This document shows, in pieces, positions 8,481-18,408 of a stretch of 64,000 nt of DNA (position 1 is its first letter; each line of letters begins with the position of its first letter). This DNA comes from Saccharothrix sp. ALI-22-I. GTDB taxonomy: Bacteria > Actinomycetota > Actinomycetes > Mycobacteriales > Pseudonocardiaceae. The position numbers were made by a program, and so were the translations under genes. Location of the stretch: NCBI RefSeq assembly GCF_001984175.1, contig NZ_MTQP01000062.1, forward strand, positions 62,001 to 126,000, in the 5' to 3' direction. The notes below the pieces were generated by a model that did not search any database, had not been told where the DNA came from, and worked only from the letters and a program-made list of their open reading frames with translations.

Positions 8481-8966
8481 ATGACCGTGGTGGAACGGGT
8501 ACTCGCCGTGATCGAGGCGCACCGCGGCGACCGGGGCGCGTTGCTCCCGATCCTGCACGGCATCCAGGCCGAATTCGGCTACGTCGACCAGTCGGTGATC
8601 CCGCTGGTGGCCAAGGAGCTGAACCTGTCCCGGGCCGACGTGCACGGCGTCGTCACCTTCTACAGCGACTTCCGCAGCGAGCCCGCGGGCCGCGTCACCG
8701 TGCAGCTGTGCCGCGCGGAGGCGTGCCAGGCGGTCGGGTCGGAGCGCCTGGTCGAGCACGCCGAGGCCGCGTACGGCGTGAAAGTGGGACAGACCAGCGC
8801 GGACGGCGCGGTCACCCTGGCGCAGGTGTTCTGCCTGGGCAACTGCGCCCTCGGACCCGCCGCCCAGGTCAACGGGCGGCTGCACGGACGGCTCGACCCG
8901 GCCCGGCTGGACGGCGTGATCAACGCGGAATTCACAGTGTCATCCCCCTCTGGAAGGACGTCATGA
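8481..8966 (+). CDS. fdsG: NAD-dependent formate dehydrogenase gamma subunit (NuoE-like)
   Basis: 161 aa thioredoxin-like [2Fe-2S] subunit that passes electrons between the FMN subunit and the iron-sulfur chain. The cluster ligands are C77-x4-C82 and C118-x3-C122. An N-terminal helical domain (ILHGIQAEFGYV) and the VHGVVTFYSDF motif match NuoE. ATG at 8481 is chosen over an in-frame ATG at 8439 because homology begins there and GGAGG lies just upstream, although the 4-bp spacing is short; GTG 8487 is possible. It is the first gene of the rightward fds operon and ends in an ATGA overlap with fdsB. Confidence 0.9.
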   Translation: MTVVERVLAVIEAHRGDRGALLPILHGIQAEFGYVDQSVIPLVAKELNLSRADVHGVVTFYSDFRSEPAGRVTVQLCRAEACQAVGSERLVEHAEAAYGVKVGQTSADGAVTLAQVFCLGNCALGPAAQVNGRLHGRLDPARLDGVINAEFTVSSPSGRTS

Positions 8967-10510
8967 CCACCACCGTGTACGTCCCACGTGACGCCGCCGC
9001 CCTCTCGGTCGGCGCGGACGCCGTGGCCGCCGCGATCACCCGGGAAGCCGCGCTCACGGGTCGGGCCGTCCGGGTCGTCCGCAACGGTTCGCGCGGCATG
9101 TTGTGGCTGGAGACGCTGGTCGAGGTGGTCACCGAGGCCGGGCGGATCGGGTACGGGCCGGTGACCTCCGACGCGGTGCCCGCGTTGATCGCGGACGGGA
9201 TGCTGGACGGCGCACCGCATGAGCTGCGGGTCGGCGTGGTCGAGGAGCTGCCGTGGTTCCGGGCGCAGAACCGGCTGTGCTTCGCGCGCGTCGGCGTCAC
9301 CGATCCGTTGTCACCCGAGGACTACCTCGCGCACGGCGGGTTGACGGGACTGCGCCGGGCGTTGGAGATCGGGTCGGCCGCGACCGTGGCCGAGGTGACC
9401 GATTCCGGGTTGCGCGGGCGGGGTGGAGCCGGGTTCCCGGCCGGCATCAAGTGGAAGACCGTCGCGGACACACCAGGTGAGCTGAAGTTCGTGTGCTGCA
9501 ACGCCGACGAGGGCGACAGCGGCACGTTCGCGGACCGGATGCTCATCGAAGGTGATCCGTTCTGCCTGATCGAGGGAATGACCATCGCGGGTTTCGCGGT
9601 GGGCGCCACCGAGGGCTACATCTACATACGGTCGGAGTACCCCGAAGCGGTGCGGACGTTCCGCCGGGCGATCGACATCGCCTACGCGCAGGGTTGGCTC
9701 GGGGACGACGTGCTCGGGTCCGGGCTGAAGTTCGACCTGATGGTGCGAGTCGGCGCGGGCGCGTACATCTGCGGTGAGGAAACCTCCATGCTGGAGAGCC
9801 TGGAGGGCAAGCGGGGCGTGGTGCGGGCGAAGCCGCCGATCCCCGCGATCACCGGCCTGTTCGGCAAGCCGACCGTGGTGAACAACGTGCTGACGTTGGC
9901 CTCGGTGCCCGCGATCCTGGCCGACGGCGGCGCGGCCTACCAGGCGCTGGGCGTGCAGCGCTCGCGTGGCACGCAGGTGTTCCAGCTCGCGGGCAACATC
10001 GCGCGCGGCGGGGTGTTCGAGACCGCGTTCGGCATCTCGCTGCGGGACCTGGTCGAGGAGCACGGCGGTGGCACGTTGTCCGGCCGGCCGGTGCGGGCGG
10101 TGCAGGTCGGCGGGCCGCTGGGGGCGTACCTGCCGGCGTCCGGGCTGGACCTGGCGATGGACTACGAGGCGTTCGCCGAGGCGGGCGCGATGCTCGGCCA
10201 CGGCGGGATCGTGGTGTTCGACGACACCGTGAACATGGCTTCGATGGCGCGGTTCGCGTTCTCGTTCTGCGCGGAGGAGTCCTGCGGCAAGTGCACGCCG
10301 TGCCGGGTCGGGGCGGTGCGCGGGGTCGAGGTGATCGATCGGATCGTCGGCGGCGAGGACGTGGACGACAACCTGGCCCTGTTGGGCGATCTCTGCGAAC
10401 TGATGACCGACGGGTCGTTGTGCGCGATGGGCGGGCTGACGCCCAACCCGGTGCGGAGCGCGCTCCAGCACTTCGCCGACGACTTCACGCCAAGGAGGGT
10501 CACCCCGTGA
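8963..10510 (+). CDS. fdsB: NAD-dependent formate dehydrogenase beta subunit (NuoF-like, FMN/NAD)
   Basis: 515 aa. An N-terminal thioredoxin-like region of about 110 residues precedes the NuoF core, as in FdsB/HoxF-type proteins. The core has the NADH-binding GRGGAGFPAGIKWK, the FMN-site CNADEGDSGTFADR, ICGEETSMLESLEGKRG, and the C-terminal [4Fe-4S] motif ESCGKCTPCR with a later cysteine in SLCAMGG. It takes electrons from FdsG and reduces NAD+. Both ends overlap neighbours (ATGA with fdsG, GTGA with fdsA), so stoichiometric coupled translation is expected. Confidence 0.93.
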   Translation: MTTTVYVPRDAAALSVGADAVAAAITREAALTGRAVRVVRNGSRGMLWLETLVEVVTEAGRIGYGPVTSDAVPALIADGMLDGAPHELRVGVVEELPWFRAQNRLCFARVGVTDPLSPEDYLAHGGLTGLRRALEIGSAATVAEVTDSGLRGRGGAGFPAGIKWKTVADTPGELKFVCCNADEGDSGTFADRMLIEGDPFCLIEGMTIAGFAVGATEGYIYIRSEYPEAVRTFRRAIDIAYAQGWLGDDVLGSGLKFDLMVRVGAGAYICGEETSMLESLEGKRGVVRAKPPIPAITGLFGKPTVVNNVLTLASVPAILADGGAAYQALGVQRSRGTQVFQLAGNIARGGVFETAFGISLRDLVEEHGGGTLSGRPVRAVQVGGPLGAYLPASGLDLAMDYEAFAEAGAMLGHGGIVVFDDTVNMASMARFAFSFCAEESCGKCTPCRVGAVRGVEVIDRIVGGEDVDDNLALLGDLCELMTDGSLCAMGGLTPNPVRSALQHFADDFTPRRVTP

Positions 10511-13329
10511 CGATCTTGAAGGAACCGGACTTCGGCACACCGGCGTCGACGTCCTCGACTTCGGTGACCGTGGAGGTCGACGGCATCCCCGTGACCGTGC
10601 CGGAGGGCACGTCGGTCATGCGCGCCGCCGCGACCAGCGGGATCGACATCCCCAAGCTGTGCGCGACGGACAGCCTGGAGCCGTTCGGGTCGTGCCGGCT
10701 GTGCCTGGTGGAAATCGACGGCCGGCGCGGTACGCCCGCGTCGTGCACCACGCCGGTGGCCGACGGGATGAAGGTGCGCACGCAGACGCCGAGGCTGGAG
10801 AAGCTGCGGCAGGGCGTGATGGAGCTCTACATCTCCGACCACCCGTTGGACTGCCTGACCTGTTCGGCCAACGGCGACTGCGAGTTGCAGGACATGTCCG
10901 GCGCGGTCGGGCTGCGGCAGGTGCGGTACGGGTACGAGGGCGAGAACCACCTGTCGTTGGAGAAGGACACCAGCAACCCGTACTTCGACTTCGAGCCGTC
11001 CAAGTGCATCTCGTGCTCGCGGTGCGTGCGGGCGTGCGGGGAGACGCAGGGGACGTTCGCGTTGACCATCGAGGGGCGCGGGTTCGAGTCGAAGGTGTCC
11101 CCCGGCGGGCTGTCGTTCATGGCGTCCGAGTGCGTGTCGTGCGGCGCGTGCGTGCAGGCGTGCCCGACGGCGACGTTGCAGGAGAAGTCCGTGGTGCAGC
11201 TGGGGATGCCCAGCCGGACGGTGCTGACCACGTGCGCGTACTGCGGTGTCGGTTGCTCCTTCAAGGCCGAGCTGCGCGGTGACGAACTGGTGCGGATGGT
11301 GCCGTACAAGGACGGTGGGGCGAACGAGGGCCACTCGTGCGTGAAGGGGCGGTTCGCGTTCGGTTACGCCACGCACCCGGATCGGGTGTTGGGCCCGATG
11401 ATCCGGGAGAAGATCACCGATCCGTGGCGTGAAGTGTCGTGGGAGGAGGCGATCACCTACACGGCGTCACGGATGCGGGAGATCCAGTCTTCGTACGGGA
11501 TCGGCTCGATCGGCGGGATCACGTCGTCGCGGTGCACCAACGAAGAGGTGTACGTGGTGCAGAAGTTGGTGCGGGCGGCGTTCGGGAACAACAACGTCGA
11601 CACGTGCGCGCGGGTGTGCCACTCCCCCACCGGGTACGGGCTGAAGCAGACGTTCGGCGAGTCGGCGGGCACGCAGGACTTCCGTTCGGTGGCGGCAGCC
11701 GACGTGATCGTGGTGATCGGGGCGAACCCGACCGACGGCCACCCGGTGTTCGCGTCGCGGATGAAGCGGCGGCTGCGGGAGGGCGCGAAGCTCGTCGTGA
11801 TCGACCCGCGCCGGATCGACCTGGTGCGCTCGCCGCACATCGAGGCCACCCACCACCTCCAGTTGCAGCCCGGCACGAACGTGGCCGTGGTGAACGCGTT
11901 CGCGCACGTCGTGGTGACCGAAGGGCTGGTGGACGCGGAGTTCGTGGCGGCGCGCTGCGAGGGGTACGAGGAGTGGGCGTCGTTCATCGCGCAGCCGGAG
12001 AACAGCCCCGAGGTGGTCGAGTCGATCACCGGGGTGCCGGCGGCGGAGATCCGTGCGGCGGCCCGGCTCTACGCCTCCGCCGGCAACGCCGCGATCTACT
12101 ACGGGCTGGGCGTGACCGAGCACAGCCAGGGTTCGACGATGGTGATGGGCATGGCGAACCTGGCCATGGCCACCGGCAACGTCGGCCGTGACGGTGTCGG
12201 GGTGAACCCGCTGCGCGGGCAGAACAACGTGCAGGGGTCGTGCGACATGGGCTCGTTCCCGCACGAACTGCCGGGCTACCGGCACGTGTCGGACGACGCG
12301 GTGCGCACGGTGTTCGAAGGGGTGTGGGGGCGGAGCATCCTGCCGACGCCCGGCCTGCGCATCCCGAACATGTTCGACTCGGCGATCGCGGGCACGTTCC
12401 GCGGCCTGTTCGTGCAGGGTGAGGACATCGCCCAGTCCGACCCGAACACCGCGCACGTGACGGCGGCGTTGACGGCGATGGACCTGGTGGTGGTGCAGGA
12501 CCTGTTCCTGAACGAGACGTCGAAGTTCGCGCACGTGTTCCTGCCGGGCACGTCGTTCCTGGAGAAGGACGGCACGTTCACCAACGCCGAGCGCCGGATC
12601 AACCGGGTGCGGCCGGTGATGGCGCCGAAGACGGGCAAGCACGAGTGGAAGATCGTGTGCGAGCTGGCGGCGGCGCTGGGCTACGACATGCCGTACAAGC
12701 ACCCGCGCGAGATCATGGACGAGATCGCGGCGTTGACGCCGACGTTCGCGGGGGTGTCGTTCGCCGCGCTCGACCGGTTGGGCAGCATCCAGTGGCCGTG
12801 CAACGAGAACGCGCCGACCGGCACGCCGACCATGCACGTGGACTCGTTCGTGCGCGGCAAGGGCAAGTTCGTGCCGACGTCGTTCGTGCCGACCAGCGAG
12901 CGCACAACCCGCAAATTCCCGCTCATCCTGACCACCGGGCGGATTCTGAGCCAGTACAACGTGGGCGCGCAGACCCGGCGGACGGCCAACATCGCCTGGC
13001 ACCCGGAGGACGTGCTGGAGATCCACCCGCACGACGCGGACGTGCGCGGAATCGGCGACGGCGATTCGGTGACGTTGGCCAGCCGGGTCGGCGCCACCTC
13101 ACTGCGCGCGGTCCTGTCGGACCGGATGCCGGTCGGTGTCGTCTACACGACCTTCCACCACCCGGTGACCGGCGCGAACGTGGTGACCACGGAAAACTCC
13201 GACTGGGCGACCAACTGCCCGGAGTACAAGGTGACAGCGGTCCAGGTAGCCCTCCGCTCCCAGCCGCCCGATCCAGCGGAGGCCGCCGACGAACTCACCG
13301 CAGCCCGCGAACGGGCGGTGATCGACTGA
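10507..13329 (+). CDS. fdsA: NAD-dependent formate dehydrogenase catalytic (molybdenum) subunit, Cys form
   Basis: 940 aa from a GTG with AAGGAGG eight bases upstream. In order it shows a [2Fe-2S] domain (C52, C63, C66, C80), a His-Cys3 cluster (H112, C116, C119, C125), two ferredoxin-type clusters (C167-C177 and C209-C219), a catalytic-domain cluster (C243, C246, C250, C278), and the Mo-bis-MGD domain with active-site C371-H372 in ARVCHSPTG. The metal ligand is cysteine, not selenocysteine. The C-terminal molybdopterin-dinucleotide domain is present. It oxidises formate to CO2 in the cytosol. Size and cluster set match oxygen-tolerant FdsA enzymes. No twin-arginine signal is seen, agreeing with a soluble complex. 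Confidence 0.95.
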   Translation: MTILKEPDFGTPASTSSTSVTVEVDGIPVTVPEGTSVMRAAATSGIDIPKLCATDSLEPFGSCRLCLVEIDGRRGTPASCTTPVADGMKVRTQTPRLEKLRQGVMELYISDHPLDCLTCSANGDCELQDMSGAVGLRQVRYGYEGENHLSLEKDTSNPYFDFEPSKCISCSRCVRACGETQGTFALTIEGRGFESKVSPGGLSFMASECVSCGACVQACPTATLQEKSVVQLGMPSRTVLTTCAYCGVGCSFKAELRGDELVRMVPYKDGGANEGHSCVKGRFAFGYATHPDRVLGPMIREKITDPWREVSWEEAITYTASRMREIQSSYGIGSIGGITSSRCTNEEVYVVQKLVRAAFGNNNVDTCARVCHSPTGYGLKQTFGESAGTQDFRSVAAADVIVVIGANPTDGHPVFASRMKRRLREGAKLVVIDPRRIDLVRSPHIEATHHLQLQPGTNVAVVNAFAHVVVTEGLVDAEFVAARCEGYEEWASFIAQPENSPEVVESITGVPAAEIRAAARLYASAGNAAIYYGLGVTEHSQGSTMVMGMANLAMATGNVGRDGVGVNPLRGQNNVQGSCDMGSFPHELPGYRHVSDDAVRTVFEGVWGRSILPTPGLRIPNMFDSAIAGTFRGLFVQGEDIAQSDPNTAHVTAALTAMDLVVVQDLFLNETSKFAHVFLPGTSFLEKDGTFTNAERRINRVRPVMAPKTGKHEWKIVCELAAALGYDMPYKHPREIMDEIAALTPTFAGVSFAALDRLGSIQWPCNENAPTGTPTMHVDSFVRGKGKFVPTSFVPTSERTTRKFPLILTTGRILSQYNVGAQTRRTANIAWHPEDVLEIHPHDADVRGIGDGDSVTLASRVGATSLRAVLSDRMPVGVVYTTFHHPVTGANVVTTENSDWATNCPEYKVTAVQVALRSQPPDPAEAADELTAARERAVID

Positions 13330-13331
13330 CC

Positions 13332-13547
13332 ATGAGCGGCACAACCCCACCCACCGTCCGACTGGCCAACGAAATCGCCCGCCAGTTCCACCACCAACCC
13401 CCCGACACCGCCGCAACCGCCATCGCCACCCACATCGAACGCTTCTGGGACCCCAGAATGCGAACCGACCTCCAACACCACGCCACCACCGCCCCCGAGT
13501 CCCTGGACCCGGTAGCCCTGGCCGCAGCCAAACTGGTCGGCTCCTGA
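13332..13547 (+). CDS. fdsD: Formate dehydrogenase delta subunit
   Basis: 71 aa, starting 2 bp after fdsA. The central part (VRLANEIARQFHH and THIERFWDPRMR) matches the recalled FdsD family, in which an MANQIA-like start is followed by an HI..FWDPRMR block. FdsD is a small accessory subunit needed for full activity of the FdsABG complex. Being last in the operon and ending at a strong hairpin, it completes a normal fdsGBAD set, with fdhD encoded divergently instead of in the same operon. Confidence 0.85.
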   Translation: MSGTTPPTVRLANEIARQFHHQPPDTAATAIATHIERFWDPRMRTDLQHHATTAPESLDPVALAAAKLVGS

Positions 13548-13556
13548 CCGTTATCC

Positions 13557-13587
13557 GGGGTGACCGGCTTGGTGCACCGGTCACCCC
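13557..13587. terminator. Bidirectional hairpin between fdsD and the TPR gene
   Basis: GGGGTGACCGG (13557-13567) and CCGGTCACCCC (13577-13587) form a perfect 11-bp stem with a 9-base loop. The right arm includes the stop codon region of the converging TPR gene. There is no long T-run, as is usual in actinomycetes. Confidence 0.7.
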
Positions 13588-15434
13588 ATCAGCGCGGCCA
13601 GCTTCTGCCGGGTCTTGACGGTGTTCGGATGCTCCTCACCGAGCGTGCGCGTCTCCGCCTCCAACACCACCCGGTACTCCGCCTCGGCCTCGTCCCGCCG
13701 GCCGAGGTCGGCCAGCACGCCCGCGAGGTGGTAGTGGGTGACCAGGGTGGTCGAGTGCTCGGGACCGTAGACCTGGACCTCCAGCGCCAGCGCCGACCGG
13801 AACGCGACCTCCGCGTCCGCCAGCCGCCCCTGCTCGCGGATCAGGTCGGCCAGGCGGTAACGGCTCATCACGGTGTCCGGGTGCAGCGGCCCCAACACCC
13901 GTTCCTTCCGCTCGACCACCTCCAGGTGGTCGCGTTCCGCCGCGACCAGATCCCCGCTCTCGCCCCGAACGTGGCCCAACTTGTGCCGGACGCTCAGTAC
14001 GATGTGGTGGTCGGCGCCGTACATGCGTTCCTGCACGTCGAGCACCGCCAGGTACTCCGCTTCCGCCTCCTGGTAGCGCTTCTGACCACGGTACAGCCAC
14101 GCCAGGCAATTCCTAGTGCGAAGCGTGTCGGGATGGGTCGGCCCGAGAACGCGTTTCTGTGCCTCCACCACGCGATGGTGCTCGGCCTCCGCAGTGGCCA
14201 GGTCGCCCCGGACCTCCCACAGGTGACCGAAGTCGTGCCTGACATTCAGGGTGTCGGGGTGGTCTGCGCCGTACCGACGGGTGCTCTGGTCGAGCAGCCG
14301 GCGGTACTCGACCTCCGCGTCGTCCAGTCGCCCCTGCTTGCGCAGCACTAGCGCGAGGATGGATCGCACGCCCAACAACGGTCGCGGTATCTCGTCGGAG
14401 TCCGGGTCGAGCACCGCGAGCACGCCGCGCAGTTCCGCTTCGGCCTCCGCATACCGACTGTGCGTTTCGAGTACCTGGGCAAAGCACTTCCGCATCTCCA
14501 GCACGTCGGTGTGCTGCGGCCCGAGCTGGTCGAACATGACCGCGAGCACGTCGCGGTGTTCCGCCTCGGCCTCGGCGAACCTGCCCACTGCCGCCAGCAG
14601 GTGGCCAAGGTGGTGCCTGCTATTCAGGGTGGGGAGCGCGGTGTCGCCGAGTGTCCGGCTCCGCTCCGCCAGCACCGCGCGGAACTCGGTCTCCGCCTCC
14701 GTCCACCGGCTCTGGTGCCGCAATATCCAGGCCAGGCGGTTGCGGGTGGTCAAGGTGACCGGTGAGTCCGGGCCGAGCACTCGCACCTGGTCGTCGACCA
14801 ACGACCGGCATTCGGCCTCGGCACCGGCGAGGTCACCCTTGTCGCTCAGCAGGTACCCCAAGGCATGCCGGGCGCGGAATGTCTCCATGTGGTCTTCGCC
14901 GACCGCCACCCGGCTGAGCGCGATGGCCCGGCGGTAGAGCGCTTCGGACGATTCGTCGGCGTTGTCGAAGACCAGCAGCCACGGCTCGGCCTGGTGGTCG
15001 AGGTTGCGCCACAGCAGTTCGATCGCCGAACCGCCACGGCCCGCCCACGCCTCCTGCACCTCGTGCGAGTCGGCACCGGCCTGCAACGCCACCTCGGCCA
15101 AGCCCGCCACGAGGCTGCCCTGCGACGAGGCGTCCACCCACCACACCCTCGGCAGGCTCCGGGCCGCCTCCAGGGCGACGGTGGTCTTGCCGAAGCCACC
15201 CCCGGCCGCCAGCACCGCGATCGAGCCGCCCAGGTCGTCGGTCACCGCGGCGACCAGCTCGGACCGGCCGCACACCTTGTGGTTCAGACGGCCCAGCGGA
15301 GGCGCGACCGAGGTGCCCGAGGTGATCGGGGCGCGCCGGGCGGCGTAGTAGTGGTTGGTCGTGTGGTTGATGTCGCGCAGGGCCTGTTCCGCGGTACCGC
15401 CGAACATCGCCTCCGCCCGCTGGGTGCCTTCCAC
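13581..15434 (-). CDS. TPR-repeat protein with a shortened NB-ARC-type NTPase domain
   Basis: 617 aa. Residues 1-60 resemble the leader of actinobacterial NB-ARC/TPR proteins. A P-loop GGGFGKTT (78-85) and a Walker B-like WLLVFDNAD (152-160) follow. Directly after residue 162 the sequence enters about ten 42-residue TPR units (pattern LGPDHPDTL.TR..LA.L...GR..EAE.E.R..L) running to the C-terminus. The usual remainder of the NB-ARC domain (winged-helix, ARC2 and MHD-like parts, normally 100 or more residues) is absent, so this looks like an internal deletion that kept the frame. An ideal ribosome site AAGGAGGTGAT is present but 15 bases before the GTG start, unusually far. Possible roles are signalling or defence; function is unknown. 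Confidence 0.75.
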   Translation of the reverse strand: MEGTQRAEAMFGGTAEQALRDINHTTNHYYAARRAPITSGTSVAPPLGRLNHKVCGRSELVAAVTDDLGGSIAVLAAGGGFGKTTVALEAARSLPRVWWVDASSQGSLVAGLAEVALQAGADSHEVQEAWAGRGGSAIELLWRNLDHQAEPWLLVFDNADESSEALYRRAIALSRVAVGEDHMETFRARHALGYLLSDKGDLAGAEAECRSLVDDQVRVLGPDSPVTLTTRNRLAWILRHQSRWTEAETEFRAVLAERSRTLGDTALPTLNSRHHLGHLLAAVGRFAEAEAEHRDVLAVMFDQLGPQHTDVLEMRKCFAQVLETHSRYAEAEAELRGVLAVLDPDSDEIPRPLLGVRSILALVLRKQGRLDDAEVEYRRLLDQSTRRYGADHPDTLNVRHDFGHLWEVRGDLATAEAEHHRVVEAQKRVLGPTHPDTLRTRNCLAWLYRGQKRYQEAEAEYLAVLDVQERMYGADHHIVLSVRHKLGHVRGESGDLVAAERDHLEVVERKERVLGPLHPDTVMSRYRLADLIREQGRLADAEVAFRSALALEVQVYGPEHSTTLVTHYHLAGVLADLGRRDEAEAEYRVVLEAETRTLGEEHPNTVKTRQKLAALMG

Positions 15435-15501
15435 GGTCGAGCTATATCACCTCCTTTCTCGGGTGGGACCCGTTTTGTGCGGAGTGCCCAGCTGTGGGTC
15501 G

Positions 15502-16687
15502 CTAAGGCGTTGCGAGGGCCTCGGTGGGTGAGAGGCGGCCGGCTCTGATTGCGGGGTAGAGGCCGGCTAGGGCGCCGATGGCCATGGTTGCGGCTATGCC
15601 TCCGGTTGTGGCCCAGGCCGGTACTACTGAGGGCCAGTCTTGGTAGGTGGCGTAGGACGTGGTCACGAGAATGCCCAGGAGGGTGCCGGCGGCGCCGCCC
15701 AGGGCGGATAGGAGTAGTGATTCGGCCAGGAATTGGGTGCGGATCTGGGCTTGGGTGGCGCCCAGTGATCTTCGGAGGCCGATTTCGGCTCGGCGTTCCA
15801 GGACCGAGATGACCATGGTGTTGGCCACTCCTACGCCGCCTACCAGGAGGGCTACCGCGCCCAGGCCCAGGAGGAGGGCGTTCAGGGTTTCGTCGGTGGC
15901 CTGTTTGGCCGCCAGGGCGTCCGAGGGGCGGGACACCTCCACTTCGTCGGGGTGTTCGGGGTTGGCGGTCGCGGCCAGATTGGCTTGGACGCTGTGCACG
16001 GCGTCGTCCCTGGATCTGGCGTAGACCGTGGTCGGGTAGCCGTCGAAGCCCAGTTGCTGTTGGGCCACCGGCCAGCCGACCAGGGCGGCGGTGTCGAGTT
16101 CGGGTGCCAGGGGCGTCGGGTGCAGGACTCCCACGACGGTGAACCACTCGCCGCCGAGGTGGACGGGTTCGTTCGGGGCGGCGACGCCGAGGCGTTCGGC
16201 GGCTTTGTGGCCCAGGACGACGGCCGGGTGGCGGGCGGTGGCCTCGTTGAGGAAGACGCCCTTGGCGACCATGGCGCCTACGGTGTCCAGGAGGTCGGTT
16301 CTGGTGGCCAGGACGCCGATGCCGCCGGACTGGGTCTCTGGGACGTGGTCGTTGCGGTAGACCTTCGCGTCGACCACCTGGCCGGTCGCGGTGGTGGACG
16401 TGACCGGGTCCATCCGGCCGATCATGCCCACCGACTCGGTCGGCAGGTGGGTCTGCTCGCCGAACAGCGTCTGACCGGGGCCGACGGTCAGCAGGTTCGT
16501 GCCCAGCGCGGCGAGGCGGCGGTTGAGGTCTTCGCGACTGGATGTCGAGATGCCCACCACCGAGATCATCGCCGCGATGCCGATCGCGATGCCCAACGCG
16601 GACAGCACCACCCGCGTCGGTCTGGCGCGCAGGCCCGCGCCGCCCACGCGCAGCACGTCGGCCGGTGAGAGGCGGGCCGGTCGCAGG

Positions 16688-16695
<8 letters not shown>
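15502..16695 (-). CDS. ABC transporter permease, MacB/FtsX type
   Basis: 397 aa. TM1 is near residues 20-45 (VVLSALGIAIGIAAMISVVG), followed by a large extracytoplasmic MacB-type domain (about 50-270) and three C-terminal TM helices in an FtsX domain that includes GVGVANTMVISVLERRAEIG, LRRSLGAT and LYPAIRAGRLSPTEAL. The start at 16695 overlaps the ATPase stop by 8 bp. It should form the membrane part of a tripartite-like exporter with the ATPase and the adaptor upstream. Substrate is unknown; MacB-type pumps handle peptides, macrolides or lipoproteins. Confidence 0.85.
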
Positions 16696-17349
<654 letters not shown>

Positions 17350-17353
<4 letters not shown>

Positions 17354-18408
17354 CGCGGAACACCCACTTCGACGCCTTCGGCGATGCCCTCGCCGGTGAC
17401 CTCCACCTGACCGGCGGCGAACAGCCCCGTCTCCACCGGCGCGTACCGCGTCGCGCCGCCCTCGACGACCTGGACGCCGTACTTGCCCTCACCGAGGGAC
17501 ACCAGCGCACCCACCGGCACCGCGAGGACGTTCTCCTTGCGCTCCGACACCAGCAGGACGTCCACCGGTGCCGAGTCGAGGCGGCCCAACGCCGCCTGGT
17601 CGGCCACCGACACCACCACGTCCACCGTGGTCGTCGCGGTCGCGCCCTGCTGGGCGGGGCTGGTGGTGGTGGCTACGGTGCCCACCGACTCGACCTTGCC
17701 CTCGACCGACTTGCCGTCCGGCAGGGCGACTGTCGCCGCCACGCCCTCGGCCACCAGGTGCTGCTTGCCCACCTCCAGCGGCACGACCACGACGCGCGTG
17801 GTGCCGGTGTAGGTGAGGACCGGCCCGGTGGCCCGGCCGCCCGGTTGGACCTTCAACTCGGCCACCCGCACGTCACCGCCGGTGACCACGATGTCCGTCG
17901 GCTGCACCGCCCCCGTCTCCGGCACACCCAGCGCCTTCTGCCACGCGCGCACCGCCGCGGCCGTGCCGGAGGTGTACGACTCGTCCACGGTGAAGCCGCC
18001 GTAGCCGAGCACCTGGAGGTTCTCCTCCAACTGGCGGACGTCCCGGCCGGTGACCCCGGAGGACAGCGACCGGTACGCCGGTGTCGCGCCGAACAGCAGC
18101 GGGACCGGCCGGCCGTCCACCTCGTACACCGCCTGACCGCGCCCGATGACCGCGCCGGGCTCGGGCAACCAGGTGACGGTGCCCTGCGCGCCGACCGGCA
18201 CGGGCGTGGCCGTGCCGTGGCCGAGCGTGCCGGTGACCCGTTCGGTGCGGGTCAACGTCGTCGCCGCCACCTTCGCCGTGGCGGGTGGCGGGTCCGCCGC
18301 ACTGGCGGGGGTCGGATCGGCGCCGCCGAACCCGACGGCGGCGACACCTCCCGCGCCGAGCACGACCAGGGCACCGGCTCCCAGAGCGATCCGCACGCGT
18401 CTGCTCAT
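17350..18408 (-). CDS. Secreted/membrane-anchored efflux adaptor with a peptidoglycan-binding domain
   Basis: 352 aa beginning MSRRVRIALGAGALVVLG, a single N-terminal membrane anchor or signal. A PG_binding_1 domain lies at about 112-165 (LSSGVTGRDVRQLEENLQVL), inside a HlyD/RND-adaptor-like scaffold with a lipoyl/barrel region (VPLEVGKQHLVAEG, VLAVPVGALVSLG) at the C-terminus. In Gram-positive MacB systems such a protein bridges the pump and the wall. The start is set by an ATGA overlap with the lipoprotein gene. An in-frame extension up to 18921 was rejected because it lies inside that gene and has shadow composition. Confidence 0.8.

Noticed and set aside
11600-11650. Possible selenocysteine formate dehydrogenase
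   Set aside because: The active-site codon in ARVCHSP is an ordinary cysteine codon, and no in-frame TGA or SECIS-like hairpin is needed.
13581-15434. Treating the TPR gene as a tandem DNA repeat array
   Set aside because: The 42-residue protein units are well conserved but the underlying DNA copies are too diverged to be a nucleotide-level repeat.
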